This document shows, piece by piece, positions 15,451 to 23,301 of a DNA stretch of 23,365 bases; position 1 is the first letter of the stretch; every line of letters starts with the position of its first letter. A program made the position numbers and the translations under genes. The notes under the pieces were generated by a model. That model searched no databases, had not been told where the DNA came from, and saw only the letters and a list, made by a program, of their open reading frames with translations. The DNA is from JAWOJB01 sp046484325 (lineage in GTDB: Bacteria; Actinomycetota; Acidimicrobiia; Spongiisociales; ZC4RG35): NCBI GenBank assembly GCA_046484325.1, contig JAWOJB010000062.1, positions 1 to 23,365 on the forward strand. The letters are read 5' to 3'.

Positions 15451-15786
15451 TCAGCCCTCGACCGTGAGGCTCCCGGTCATCGTCGGGTGGATCCCGCAGA
15501 AGAACGTGTACTCCCCCGCCTCGGCGAAGGTGAACCGGAACTCGCCATCGGGGTCGAGCGATCCAGAATTGAAGGTGCCGTCATCGGCGGTCCAGGTGTG
15601 GGCGAACCCGTCCCGGTTGACGACGGTCACCTCCTGGCCCACCGGCACCGTGATGGGATCCCCAAACGAGAAGTCGACGATCTCGATGACCGCCGCCGAT
15701 GGTTCCGGCTCGCCTCCTCCGCATCCGGCCAGGGCGATGCCGAGCACGACGATGGCGCTCCAGGTCCGCGTCCCACGCAGCTTCAT
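15451..15786 (-). CDS. Cupredoxin-domain (plastocyanin/amicyanin-like) lipoprotein
   Basis: 111 residues. The lipobox LALAGC (Cys22) makes it an exported lipoprotein. The rest is a single cupredoxin domain with type 1 copper ligands in place: His63 (FAHTW), Cys97, His100 and Met103 in FFCGIHPTM. The loop length fits amicyanin-like proteins. It is probably an extracytoplasmic electron carrier. The ATG has an AGGAGGC site upstream. No partner oxidoreductase is adjacent. The copper ATPase and cytochrome c at 4-6 kb are the only other copper-linked genes in the window. Confidence 0.9.
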   Translation of the reverse strand: MKLRGTRTWSAIVVLGIALAGCGGGEPEPSAAVIEIVDFSFGDPITVPVGQEVTVVNRDGFAHTWTADDGTFNSGSLDPDGEFRFTFAEAGEYTFFCGIHPTMTGSLTVEG

Positions 15787-15865
15787 CGGGTGCCTCCTGT
15801 GGTGGTGAAGCTACCCGTCCCCACCGGCCGGCGGCGCGGGTTTCGTCACCTGGAAGAATACGCGC

Positions 15866-16426
15866 GTGCAACGCCTGGCCCGCTGGTATCTGGAACTGCG
15901 TGGCTGGACCATCGTCGGAGAGCGGCCGACCGAACCCAGGCTGGTCGTCGCCGCCGCCCATCACACGTGCAACTTCGACTTCCTCGTCTTCCTGGCCGTC
16001 GTCTCGCACTTCCGGATGCGGGCCGCCTACATCGGCAAGCACACGCTGTTCCGGTGGCCGTTCGGCGGGCTGATGCGCCGGCTCGGGGGCATCCCCGTCC
16101 ACCGCGACTCCGGGCAGGGGATCGTCGAGCAGGTGGCCGAGGCCATCCGGTCCTCCGAGGAGATCGCCGTCATCATCGCCGTGGAGGGGACGAGGAAACG
16201 GGCGGACCACTGGCGGTCGGGCTTCTACCACATCGCCGAGGCGGCCGGGGTACCGATCCAGCTGGCGTTCGTCGACTACCCGGGCAGGCGCACCGGCCTG
16301 GGGCCGATCGTGTACCCGTCGGGCGACGTCGGGGCCGACATGGACCTGATCCGTGAGTTCTACGCGATCGCCCACGGGCGCCATCCCGAGCTGGAGAGCC
16401 CGATCCGGCTACGGGAAGAAGGCTGA
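15866..16426 (+). CDS. PlsC-like acyltransferase (1-acylglycerol-3-phosphate acyltransferase family)
   Basis: 186 residues from a GTG start. HHTCNFD (residues 32-38) supplies the catalytic HX4D. GGIPVHRDS (74-82) and VEGTRKR (106-112) are the substrate- and phosphate-binding blocks of the family. The protein is shorter than classical PlsC (about 240) and has no N-terminal membrane segment. This resembles a subgroup found next to varied lipid genes. It probably transfers an acyl chain to a lysolipid at the membrane surface. Exact substrate unknown. It is divergent from the cupredoxin gene, with 79 bases between. Confidence 0.83.
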   Translation: MQRLARWYLELRGWTIVGERPTEPRLVVAAAHHTCNFDFLVFLAVVSHFRMRAAYIGKHTLFRWPFGGLMRRLGGIPVHRDSGQGIVEQVAEAIRSSEEIAVIIAVEGTRKRADHWRSGFYHIAEAAGVPIQLAFVDYPGRRTGLGPIVYPSGDVGADMDLIREFYAIAHGRHPELESPIRLREEG

Positions 16427-16473
16427 GGGGCCAGCGCGGTCCCCCTACCCTCCCCACGTCCCACGTTGCACGC

Positions 16474-16495
16474 CTCACGTCTCACGTCTCACGTC
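16474..16495 (+). repeat. Short tandem repeat of TCTCACG
   Basis: Three consecutive heptamers (CCTCACG, TCTCACG, TCTCACG) lie in the gap between the acyltransferase and UPF0182 genes, preceded by looser CCCACGT and GCACG units. Unknown role. Confidence 0.6.
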
Positions 16496-16536
16496 GGCTT
16501 TGTCCCCCACGCAGTGGCGGAAGGGGCCCCCGCCGC
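16496..16536 (-). repeat. GC-rich intergenic palindromic element, copy 1
   Basis: On the minus strand this reads GCGGGGGCCCCTTCCGCCAC, then TGCGTGGGGGACAAAGCC. It matches the element at 23216-23256 over about 41 bases with few differences, in the opposite orientation. It contains a CCAC-GTGG-type hairpin and lies between the 3' ends of two convergent genes, so it may act as a terminator or be a dispersed REP-like element. Confidence 0.7.
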
Positions 16537-16547
16537 AGAGACCGACG

Positions 16548-19460
16548 TCAGCCGATCGAGAGCAGACCTCGGGCCTCGGCGCCGTCCTCGAACAGGAGCC
16601 GGGCCTCCTCCACCAGCCGCTCGGCCTCCTCCACCTTTTCCTGGTAGGTGGCGAGATCGCCCCGGCGCAACGCCGCCCGTGCCTCCTCGAAAGCAGCCGA
16701 GGCCTGCGCCAGCAGCTCCTCGATCGAGCTCCCAAGCGCAGGCGGTGGGTCGTCGGGCGATTCGGGGCCGGGAAGCTCGGCCTCACCGAAGACCTTCTCG
16801 AGCACCCCGTCGAGCGTGTCGTCCCATTCGACCTGGTCGCCGTACACCACGATCACCCGCCGGAACTCGGGGATGCCTCCTGCCTCGGCCTCGAGGTAGA
16901 CGGGCTGGACGTACATGATCGAGTCGTCGACGGGCACCACCAGCATCGCGCCGAGCAGCACGTTGGAACCCTGCCCCCGCCACAGCGTGAACTGCTGGGA
17001 AATCTCCTCGTCCTGGTCGATCCGGTTCCCGACCTGGCCGGTGCCGTCGACGAGGGTGCCCCGAGGCATGCGGAGGTCGACGAGCCGTCCATACCTCCCA
17101 GGGGTGGAGTCGGCGAGCAGGAATGCCGACATGTTCGGCTTGTCCTCGGGGTTGAAGGGCTGCATCAGACCGTAGGTGAGGCTGTCCTCGCCCGGCAGTG
17201 AGAAGAGCAGGTAGCTGGGTAGGAACGAGCGAAGGTAGTCGATGCGGGTCGGGTCGGTGGCACTCCGGCGATCACCCCGCAGCAACTCGCTCCGGCGCAC
17301 CGTCGAGGGATCGGTGGGGATCGCCCAGGCGTCGGACCGCTGGAAGAACTGGGTCGCGTCGACCATGTGGTAGTCGAGGTAGAGCTCGCTCTGGACGATG
17401 AAGAGATCCTGGGGATACCGAAGATGCTGCTCGAGCCGCTCGGGCATCGACGCCATATCGAGGAAGATCGCCGGGTACACGCTCCTCCACGCCTGCACCA
17501 CCGGATCGGCATCGTCGACGATGTACAGCCGGACGGTGCCGTCGTAGGCGTCGACGGTCGCCTTGACCGAGTTGCGGATGTAGTTGAAGCCGCCGAGCGG
17601 CAAGCGTGACGCACGGCTCAGCCGCCCGCTCGTGAAGTTCCGGGTTCCCACCGGCTGGGAGTAGGGGTAGTGGTCGCTGATCGTGTACATGTCCAGCACC
17701 CAGAGGATCCGCCCGTCCAGCACGACCGGATAGGGGTCGGAGTCGGCGGCCAGGAAGGGTGCGATCCGGTCGACCCGCTCGAGGATGTTCCTCTCCATCA
17801 GCACCCGGCTGTCTGGCCGGAGCTGGCTCGAGATGAGGATGTTGAGGTCGCGGTAGCGGAGTGCGAAGGCGAGGCGATGGAGGATGCTGCTCAGCTCCAC
17901 CCCTGCGGCACCGTCGTACTGGTTGAGAGTCGCGCCCCCCGACTCGCCGCCGGTCGGGAAGTCGATCTCCTGTCCGCCACCGCTCCCCGTCCTGACGATG
18001 ACCGGCCGGTTGGGGTCGTAGGTCTCACCGAAGTAGATACGAGGCTGCTCGACCTCGAGAAACGCCAGTGACGTCACCGGTGGCACGTCGCTGAGGAGGA
18101 AATCCGGCTGACCGTTGGAAAGCACGGCGTTGGCTGGGCTGAGCACCGCCCCCAGCCCGTGCGTGTAGGCGAGGCGCTGGTTCTGCCAGTCCTGGGCGGG
18201 GATGTTCGGCTCGTCGAGCTCGCGGACCGCCACGAGGGCCTGGGTCGGAACCCCCCCGGGAGGCGTGTAGCGGTCGGTGTCCACCCGGTCGACCCGGTAG
18301 TACTGACGGATCTCCTGGAGCTGTGAGTAGGTCCGGTTGATGACCTCGGGATCCCACAGGCGCAGGTTGTCGATCGTGAGACGATTGTCGTCGATGGCGG
18401 CGGCGGTGAGGTCGGTCGTCGCCGGGAACTCCGTCACCTCGATGTCGTCGAGACCGTAGGCGGACCTCGTCGCCTCGATGTTGCGGACGATGTACGGCCG
18501 CTCCCGGGCCAGCTCGTTCGGTTGGACGGTGAAGCGCTGGATCACGGCCGGGTACACGAGCGCGGCCCCGATCGAGACGAAGACCCACCCCACCACGGAC
18601 ACGAGGGCGAGCGTCCACCCGTCCCGCCAGATGTTGACGATGAAGAGGATGGCACCCAGCACGGCCACGAGTGCCAACAGGGCGAAGGCAGGTAGCCGGG
18701 CGTTGATGTCGGCGTAGCCGGCTCCGAAGTAGCCCGAAGGCGCGTACACCAACTCGAGGGCATCGACCCGGTACATGACCGCCCGGGTCAGCGCCAGCAA
18801 CGCCGCCAGCACCGAAAGGTGCGCCTTGACCGGCCTGCGCATGGTGGGGAACGATCCGCGCTCGAACTGGATACCCCCGTTTAGGTAGTGCATCGAGACG
18901 ACGAGCAGCACGGTGAGGATCAGGAGGTTGAAGAGCCACGACAGCAGCAGCGACCAGACGGGAAGCCGGAAGACGTAGAACCCGATGTCGATGCCGAACT
19001 GGGGATCGACCGAACCGAACGAGCCGCCGTTGGCGAACAGCAGCACCTGGTCTCGCCACGAGGCCACCCCGATCCCGAGCAGCACGGCGAAGGCCGCCGC
19101 AATGCCCAACCTCACCCAGCGGAGCCGGGGTTCCACCCACTCCCGGAAGCGGACGACGACCTCCTCGTCGCCCCCGAGCTGAAGGGTCTCGTACCGCGGC
19201 GACATCCGGTCGACGAGCAGCAGGTTGCCCCAGACCAGGAGGAACGTGAAGACACCGCCGGCGACGCCGAGCCCGATCGACACGCCCCAGCGCAGCCACC
19301 AGACATCCGTGAAGCCGACCGAATCGAACCACAGGTAGTCGGTCCACACGGTCGACATCGCCGTGAAGATCAGATAGATCGCGCCGATGACGGCGGCAAT
19401 GAGGATCAGGCCTCGACGGCGTTCCGTGGGCCGATATCCGTCTGGGACACGCGTGAACAT
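16548..19460 (-). CDS. UPF0182 family membrane protein
   Basis: 970 residues from the ATG at 19460. The N-terminal third has about seven hydrophobic segments, beginning RRGLILIAAVIGAIYLIF. A large extracytoplasmic part follows with YVVRNIEATRSAYGLDDIE-type blocks (here PYIVRNIEATR), DLNILISSQL, GGFNYIRNSVKATVDAYDG and YPQDLFIVQSELYLDYHM. This is the full UPF0182 (COG1615) pattern. A short acidic, proline-rich link (near 900) and a C-terminal coiled coil (AFEEARAALRRGDLATYQEKVEEAERL) end it. Function unknown; probably envelope-related. The frame extends upstream to 19802, but that part overlaps the DivIVA-domain gene. A -10 (TACAAT, 19470-19475) directly before the ATG supports this start. Confidence 0.93.
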   Translation of the reverse strand: MFTRVPDGYRPTERRRGLILIAAVIGAIYLIFTAMSTVWTDYLWFDSVGFTDVWWLRWGVSIGLGVAGGVFTFLLVWGNLLLVDRMSPRYETLQLGGDEEVVVRFREWVEPRLRWVRLGIAAAFAVLLGIGVASWRDQVLLFANGGSFGSVDPQFGIDIGFYVFRLPVWSLLLSWLFNLLILTVLLVVSMHYLNGGIQFERGSFPTMRRPVKAHLSVLAALLALTRAVMYRVDALELVYAPSGYFGAGYADINARLPAFALLALVAVLGAILFIVNIWRDGWTLALVSVVGWVFVSIGAALVYPAVIQRFTVQPNELARERPYIVRNIEATRSAYGLDDIEVTEFPATTDLTAAAIDDNRLTIDNLRLWDPEVINRTYSQLQEIRQYYRVDRVDTDRYTPPGGVPTQALVAVRELDEPNIPAQDWQNQRLAYTHGLGAVLSPANAVLSNGQPDFLLSDVPPVTSLAFLEVEQPRIYFGETYDPNRPVIVRTGSGGGQEIDFPTGGESGGATLNQYDGAAGVELSSILHRLAFALRYRDLNILISSQLRPDSRVLMERNILERVDRIAPFLAADSDPYPVVLDGRILWVLDMYTISDHYPYSQPVGTRNFTSGRLSRASRLPLGGFNYIRNSVKATVDAYDGTVRLYIVDDADPVVQAWRSVYPAIFLDMASMPERLEQHLRYPQDLFIVQSELYLDYHMVDATQFFQRSDAWAIPTDPSTVRRSELLRGDRRSATDPTRIDYLRSFLPSYLLFSLPGEDSLTYGLMQPFNPEDKPNMSAFLLADSTPGRYGRLVDLRMPRGTLVDGTGQVGNRIDQDEEISQQFTLWRGQGSNVLLGAMLVVPVDDSIMYVQPVYLEAEAGGIPEFRRVIVVYGDQVEWDDTLDGVLEKVFGEAELPGPESPDDPPPALGSSIEELLAQASAAFEEARAALRRGDLATYQEKVEEAERLVEEARLLFEDGAEARGLLSIG

Positions 19461-19469
19461 TCGCCCGAG

Positions 19470-19475
19470 ATTGTA
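19470..19475 (-). promoter_or_regulatory. Probable -10 element of the UPF0182 gene
   Basis: TACAAT on the minus strand, nine bases before the ATG at 19460, implies a leader of only a few bases. No convincing -35 was found at the usual distance. Confidence 0.45.
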
Positions 19476-19506
19476 CGGATGCTCCCGGCCAAAGGGGTCC
19501 GGGCGG

Positions 19507-21480
19507 CTACGGGGCGACGATAAGGCAGGCGCAGCCCGGGTGGAGCGGCGGCACCGTTGACTCCACCGGCCGCTCGGCTGCGGCCCGGCAGCTCGCGCAT
19601 CCCCGACCCGACACAACCCATCGGAGAGGCGGCCCGCCGGCCGCGACGACCGTGGCCTGCACCCCCTCGTGATATGCGTGCACCCCCAGGTCGCGCACTC
19701 GCCGTTCGGCCTCGTCGGTGCGCCAGGCCCGAAAGACCCGGGACACGCCAGACCCCAGCTCACGCGGCCCGTGGCCGGCGGCGGCGCCTTCCTCGACGGC
19801 ATGGACCAGGGCCGCCGTCAGGTCGCGAGCGGCATCCTCGGTCTCGTCCCGTGTGGGAGCCGCAGGTCTCGCCACCTGGCGGCCGAGCATCCGTTCGGCA
19901 GCCTCATGGCCGGCCCCGAACCCCTCCGTCACGAGCACCACGAGGTCGGGTCGGAGACGCCGGCGAAGATCCTCCACGTCCGGGGACCAGTCGGCCCCAT
20001 GGAGGCGAACCTCTTCGAGGGCCTCGTTCTGGACGTCGGTGAGCTGGCGCTTGAGCCCGCGTAGGGCCCGGTTGGCCACCGGGAGCAGGGTCTCCTCCCG
20101 GAGCGCGAACGCTGCGTCGGCCGTGAGCCGGGGCACGCCGAGATCCTCGAGCAGCGCGTCCGGATCGGGCACCGGCTCCGCGGCCTCGTCGGGGAGCTCC
20201 TCGACCGGTGCCGGCCCGGCGGCCTCGGGTGCGGGTTCCCGGAGACTGGCGAACAGGAGGTCGACGTCCGAGACGGACGGCCTGGGCGGCAAGGGGGCCT
20301 CCACCCCCGGCGCCACCACCTCCGGGGGCTCGGGCTCCTCGGCCGGTGCCGGCTCCCGGGGCGGCTCCGGCTCGGGCTCCTCGCCTGGTGCGGGCGCGAG
20401 GGGCGGCTCGGGCTCGTCGGCCGGTGCGGGCTCGGGCGGCGTCTCCGGCTCGAGCTCCTCGACCGGTGCCTCCGGCGCCACGGCGGCCGTGGGGGCGGTT
20501 GGTGGTTCCTGCTCCGGAGCCGGCCTGGACGCGGGAGCCCGAACCACCCTGACGGTGCTCGATGGCTCCTCGCCCTCGCCGGTGAAGGGCTCACCCGAAA
20601 CCGGTGCAGCCGGCTCGGACTCGGGGCCGGTGGTGGCTGCGGGGATCACCCGTACCGTCTCGCCGAGATCCCACCCCTCCTCGCCGATGTCGGCGTACTG
20701 GGCGGGCCTCACGACCTTGACCGAGCCGCCAACTGTCGAGAGGCCGATGCCCTCGCGCCGTTCCTCCAGTTCGATCTCGACCTTGGTCAGCGAGGCGCGG
20801 ACGCCTTCGATCTCCGCCATGAGCTCGTCGCGACGCTGCTCGAGGGCGCGGGTCCGTTCCTGGGCGGCCTCCGAGGTCTTCCGGGCCCGTTCGACGAGCA
20901 CATCGTGCTCCCGCTGGGCTTCGATGGTGAGACGCTCGACCTCCATCCGGGCCGCCCGGGTGGCCTCCTCGGCCTCTCGGCGGGCCCCGGTGGTCATCCG
21001 GTGGGCCTCCCTCTCGGCCTCGCCCAGGATCCGGAGCGCGTCCTGGGATGCTCGTTCTCTCATGCGCTCGGCCTCGACCCGGCTCTGCTCGAGCATCTGC
21101 CCGGCGGTCGTCCAGGCGTCGGAGCGCAGGGCCTCGGCGTCGGTCCGGGCCCGGCGCAGCTCGGCCTCTGCCTCGGCCACGGCCTCCGACCTCCACCGCG
21201 TGGCATCGGCCGTCGCACGTTCCCGCATCGCCTCGGCGGCCTCCCGGGCCGCCTCTAGGACGGCGCCGACATCGCGGGATACCGCCTCCATCTCGGTCTT
21301 GAGATCCCGGCCACCGACCTCGGACAGGCGCGCTACGAGCCGATCCCGCTGCTCCTCGGCATCGGTGAGGCGGCGCGCGATCTCGCTCAGGAACGCCGCC
21401 ACCTCACCCGGGTCGTAACCGCGGAACACCGATCGAAAAGTGCGGCCGGCGACGTCATCGTGGGGATGAACCTCGGCCAT
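19507..21480 (-). CDS. DivIVA-domain coiled-coil protein with a phage Mu F/gp7-like C-terminal domain
   Basis: 657 residues. Residues 13-38 (TFRSVFRGYDPGEVAAFLSEI) are a DivIVA N-terminal domain, which binds curved membrane at poles and septa. Residues 40-245 are a long alanine-, glutamate- and arginine-rich coiled coil. Residues 285-440 are a proline/glutamate-rich linker with repeats of PAPxEEPEPP. Residues 450-657 form a helical domain ending with RTDEAE (587-592), Trp621, CASC (628-631) and PPLHPGCAC (644-652). The last set resembles the C-terminal motifs of phage head-morphogenesis proteins (Mu F / SPP1 gp7), where a structural metal site is likely. It lies between UPF0182 and a PDZ/Lon protease on the same strand. 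The DivIVA and coiled-coil parts are confident. The phage-like domain is my reading of motifs. Confidence 0.85.
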   Translation of the reverse strand: MAEVHPHDDVAGRTFRSVFRGYDPGEVAAFLSEIARRLTDAEEQRDRLVARLSEVGGRDLKTEMEAVSRDVGAVLEAAREAAEAMRERATADATRWRSEAVAEAEAELRRARTDAEALRSDAWTTAGQMLEQSRVEAERMRERASQDALRILGEAEREAHRMTTGARREAEEATRAARMEVERLTIEAQREHDVLVERARKTSEAAQERTRALEQRRDELMAEIEGVRASLTKVEIELEERREGIGLSTVGGSVKVVRPAQYADIGEEGWDLGETVRVIPAATTGPESEPAAPVSGEPFTGEGEEPSSTVRVVRAPASRPAPEQEPPTAPTAAVAPEAPVEELEPETPPEPAPADEPEPPLAPAPGEEPEPEPPREPAPAEEPEPPEVVAPGVEAPLPPRPSVSDVDLLFASLREPAPEAAGPAPVEELPDEAAEPVPDPDALLEDLGVPRLTADAAFALREETLLPVANRALRGLKRQLTDVQNEALEEVRLHGADWSPDVEDLRRRLRPDLVVLVTEGFGAGHEAAERMLGRQVARPAAPTRDETEDAARDLTAALVHAVEEGAAAGHGPRELGSGVSRVFRAWRTDEAERRVRDLGVHAYHEGVQATVVAAGGPPLRWVVSGRGCASCRAAAERPVESTVPPLHPGCACLIVAP

Positions 21481-21518
21481 GTCCTGTCAAGATACCCGGA
21501 TGTCCGCTCTCCGCCGGG

Positions 21519-22529
21519 TCAAGTCCCGGCCGGCGGCAATGCAGCCAGCGCGCCCAGGGCCTCGTCGATCGAGCCCACGGCCACGATCTCGATGTCCTGC
21601 CGAGGTGCACTGAGCGCTTCTTCCAGGTTGCCGGCGGGTACGAGGACGATGCGTGCACCCGCGGCCTCGGCCGCCACCACCTTCTGGCGGATTCCTCCGA
21701 CCGGGCCCACGACGCCGTCCAGATCGATGGTCCCGGTTCCGGCGATCACGTTGCCGCCGGTGATCGACTCGGGGGCGAGGACCTCCATCACCGCCAGGGC
21801 ATACATCAATCCCGCCGAAGGGCCGCCGACATTGCGGGAGTCGATCTCGATCGGGAAGAAGGTGGTGGTGAGAATGCCGATGAGGGCGCGGCCAGGCTCA
21901 TCGGCCCGCTCGTACAATTGCACGTCGAACGGAAGTCGTTCGGATCCCCGCCGGACCATCACCTCGACGATGTCGCCCGGTGCCTTCTCGGCCAATGCCG
22001 CCCGAAGATCATCGACGAGTACCACCGGCATGCCGTCGACCGACTCGATCACGTCTCCTTCGACGAGCTGTGCGGCGGCCGGCGCGTCGGGCAGCACGCC
22101 GCCCACCACCGCGCCCCTGGCGAGCTCGGCGGGGTCGATTCCGAGGCGGTCGAGCGCCACGCGCACCGCCGTCTCCTTGGACTGGTCCATCAGGTTGAGC
22201 TGGCGGAGCCGGAACTCCTCGTCCGACTCGCCCTCTCGCCGCACGAGTTCCCGCCTGACGACGTCCACCGCCGGGTCGAGAGAGGCTGCCACCACCTCGT
22301 AGGGGTTGAGACCCTGGGCGCTGACGGTGAGGAGATACAGCTGGCCGTCGGGCTCGAACACCGGCACCGACTCGTCGATCACCACCGCCCCGACCGCGTC
22401 GCCGATCGGCCCCGGCGAGAACGCCAGGTAGGGGAGCTCGATCGACCAAGCGGCCACAGCCGAGCCGGCGAACAGGAACAGGCCGGCGAACGCGCCGATC
22501 AGCCAGCGGGGGGCGGGGTGCTCGTGCAC
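21519..22529 (-). CDS. Membrane-anchored PDZ and Lon-type (S16) serine protease
   Basis: 336 residues from a GTG at 22529. A membrane segment (residues 9-28) is followed by an extracytoplasmic beta-rich part and a PDZ domain (near 135-205, with GVLPDAPAAAQLVEGDVIESVDG). The C-terminal Lon-like domain has Ser238 in GGPSAG and Lys283 in GGIRQK, the S16 catalytic dyad. This is the YlbL-like family, which in other bacteria cleaves membrane or secreted substrates. A possible -10, TACGAT, lies just upstream, so a leaderless GTG start is plausible. A longer start at 22590 (ATG) is possible. It is 38 bases upstream of the DivIVA-domain gene and divergent from bioY. Mycobacteria also have a PDZ/Lon protein next to UPF0182. 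Confidence 0.9.
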   Translation of the reverse strand: MHEHPAPRWLIGAFAGLFLFAGSAVAAWSIELPYLAFSPGPIGDAVGAVVIDESVPVFEPDGQLYLLTVSAQGLNPYEVVAASLDPAVDVVRRELVRREGESDEEFRLRQLNLMDQSKETAVRVALDRLGIDPAELARGAVVGGVLPDAPAAAQLVEGDVIESVDGMPVVLVDDLRAALAEKAPGDIVEVMVRRGSERLPFDVQLYERADEPGRALIGILTTTFFPIEIDSRNVGGPSAGLMYALAVMEVLAPESITGGNVIAGTGTIDLDGVVGPVGGIRQKVVAAEAAGARIVLVPAGNLEEALSAPRQDIEIVAVGSIDEALGALAALPPAGT

Positions 22530-22620
22530 GACGAGATCGTATCCGCGGGCTCCGAGTACTCGGCCCACCGCACCGGGCACTGATAGCATCGCCGCCCCCG
22601 CCGACCGGAGGTCCATCGAC

Positions 22621-23193
22621 GTGACGTACGCCCCCCAGGTGCTGGCGACCCGTGTGCTCCCCCGAAGCCGGGTGGCCACCGTGATGGCCGTCGTCGGCTT
22701 CGCTGTCCTCACCGCCGTTGCAGCCCAGTGGTGGATCGTCCTGCCGTTCACCCCCGTGCCCATCACAGGCCAGACCTTCGCCGTCCTGCTTTCAGGCGCC
22801 GCACTCGGCTGGCGGGCAGGAGCGGCGAGCCAGATGCTGTACCTGGGAATGGGATTCGTCGGGCTCCCGGTCTTCACCGAAGGTGCCTCCGGCATCGACA
22901 AGCTGCTCGGCGCCACCGGCGGGTACCTCATCGGCTTCGTGATGGCGGCGGCGGTGGTGGGCGTGCTCGCCGAACGCGGACTTGACCGCCGTCTTCCGGC
23001 CAGCGTCCTGGCGTTCCTGGCCGCGAGCCTCGTCATCTATTCGTTCGGCGTGGCCGGGCTGATGGTGAACCTGGGAATGTCCTTCGGCCAGGCGGTCACC
23101 CTCGGCGTGGTCCCCTTCGTGATCGGGGACGGCCTCAAGGCGGTAGCAGCCGGGGTGCTGACCCCGGCGACCTGGCGACTGCTCGAGCGCTGA
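22621..23193 (+). CDS. bioY: BioY biotin transporter (ECF S component)
   Basis: 190 residues from a GTG, with GGAGG nine bases before it. Six hydrophobic segments, PFTPVPITGQTFAVLLSGAALG near residue 41 and GLPVFTEGASGIDKLLGATGGYLIGF near 80-105 are the BioY signature. BioY captures biotin and works alone or with the ECF ATPases BioM and transmembrane BioN. Neither partner gene is visible in the 170 bases that remain. No BirA/BioR-type operator was recognised. It is divergent from the PDZ/Lon protease gene. Confidence 0.95.
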   Translation: MTYAPQVLATRVLPRSRVATVMAVVGFAVLTAVAAQWWIVLPFTPVPITGQTFAVLLSGAALGWRAGAASQMLYLGMGFVGLPVFTEGASGIDKLLGATGGYLIGFVMAAAVVGVLAERGLDRRLPASVLAFLAASLVIYSFGVAGLMVNLGMSFGQAVTLGVVPFVIGDGLKAVAAGVLTPATWRLLER

Positions 23194-23215
23194 CCCCCCT
23201 ACCCCGCCGCCTCCG

Positions 23216-23256
23216 GCGGCGGGGGCCCCTTCCCCCACTCCGTGGGGGACAGAGCC
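23216..23256 (+). repeat. GC-rich intergenic palindromic element, copy 2
   Basis: GGCGGGGGCCCCTTCCCCCA, then CTCCGTGGGGGACAGAGCC matches copy 1 at 16496-16536 in opposite orientation. CCCCCA-ctccg-TGGGGG makes a hairpin. It starts 23 bases after the bioY stop and may end its transcript. Confidence 0.7.
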
Positions 23257-23267
23257 CTGGCTTCCTG

Positions 23268-23301
23268 GTTTGTCCCCCGGCCGAAGGCTGGGGGAAGGTC
23301 C
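23268..23301 (-). repeat. Inverted partner of the GC-rich palindromic element
   Basis: Its minus-strand sequence starts CCTTCCCCCAGCC and ends GGGGGACA, the same ends as copy 2 but with a longer, different hairpin centre (GCC-ttc-GGC). With copy 2 it forms a larger inverted repeat separated by about 12 bases. Confidence 0.6.

Noticed and set aside
14067..15467. A 466-codon plus-strand open frame opposite the MFS gene
   Set aside because: Antisense shadow of a clear 12-segment transporter. Its composition has no family features.
16427..16547. CRISPR array
   Set aside because: The short CTCACGT repeats are adjacent with no spacers. No cas genes are present.
19718..21418. A 566-codon serine/arginine-rich plus-strand open frame
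   Set aside because: Mirror of the repetitive DivIVA-domain gene on the other strand. The low-complexity product has no domain.
22530..22620. Riboswitch or biotin-repressor site before bioY
   Set aside because: The 91-base gap holds plausible promoter and ribosome-binding elements, but no conserved riboswitch core or clear inverted repeat operator.
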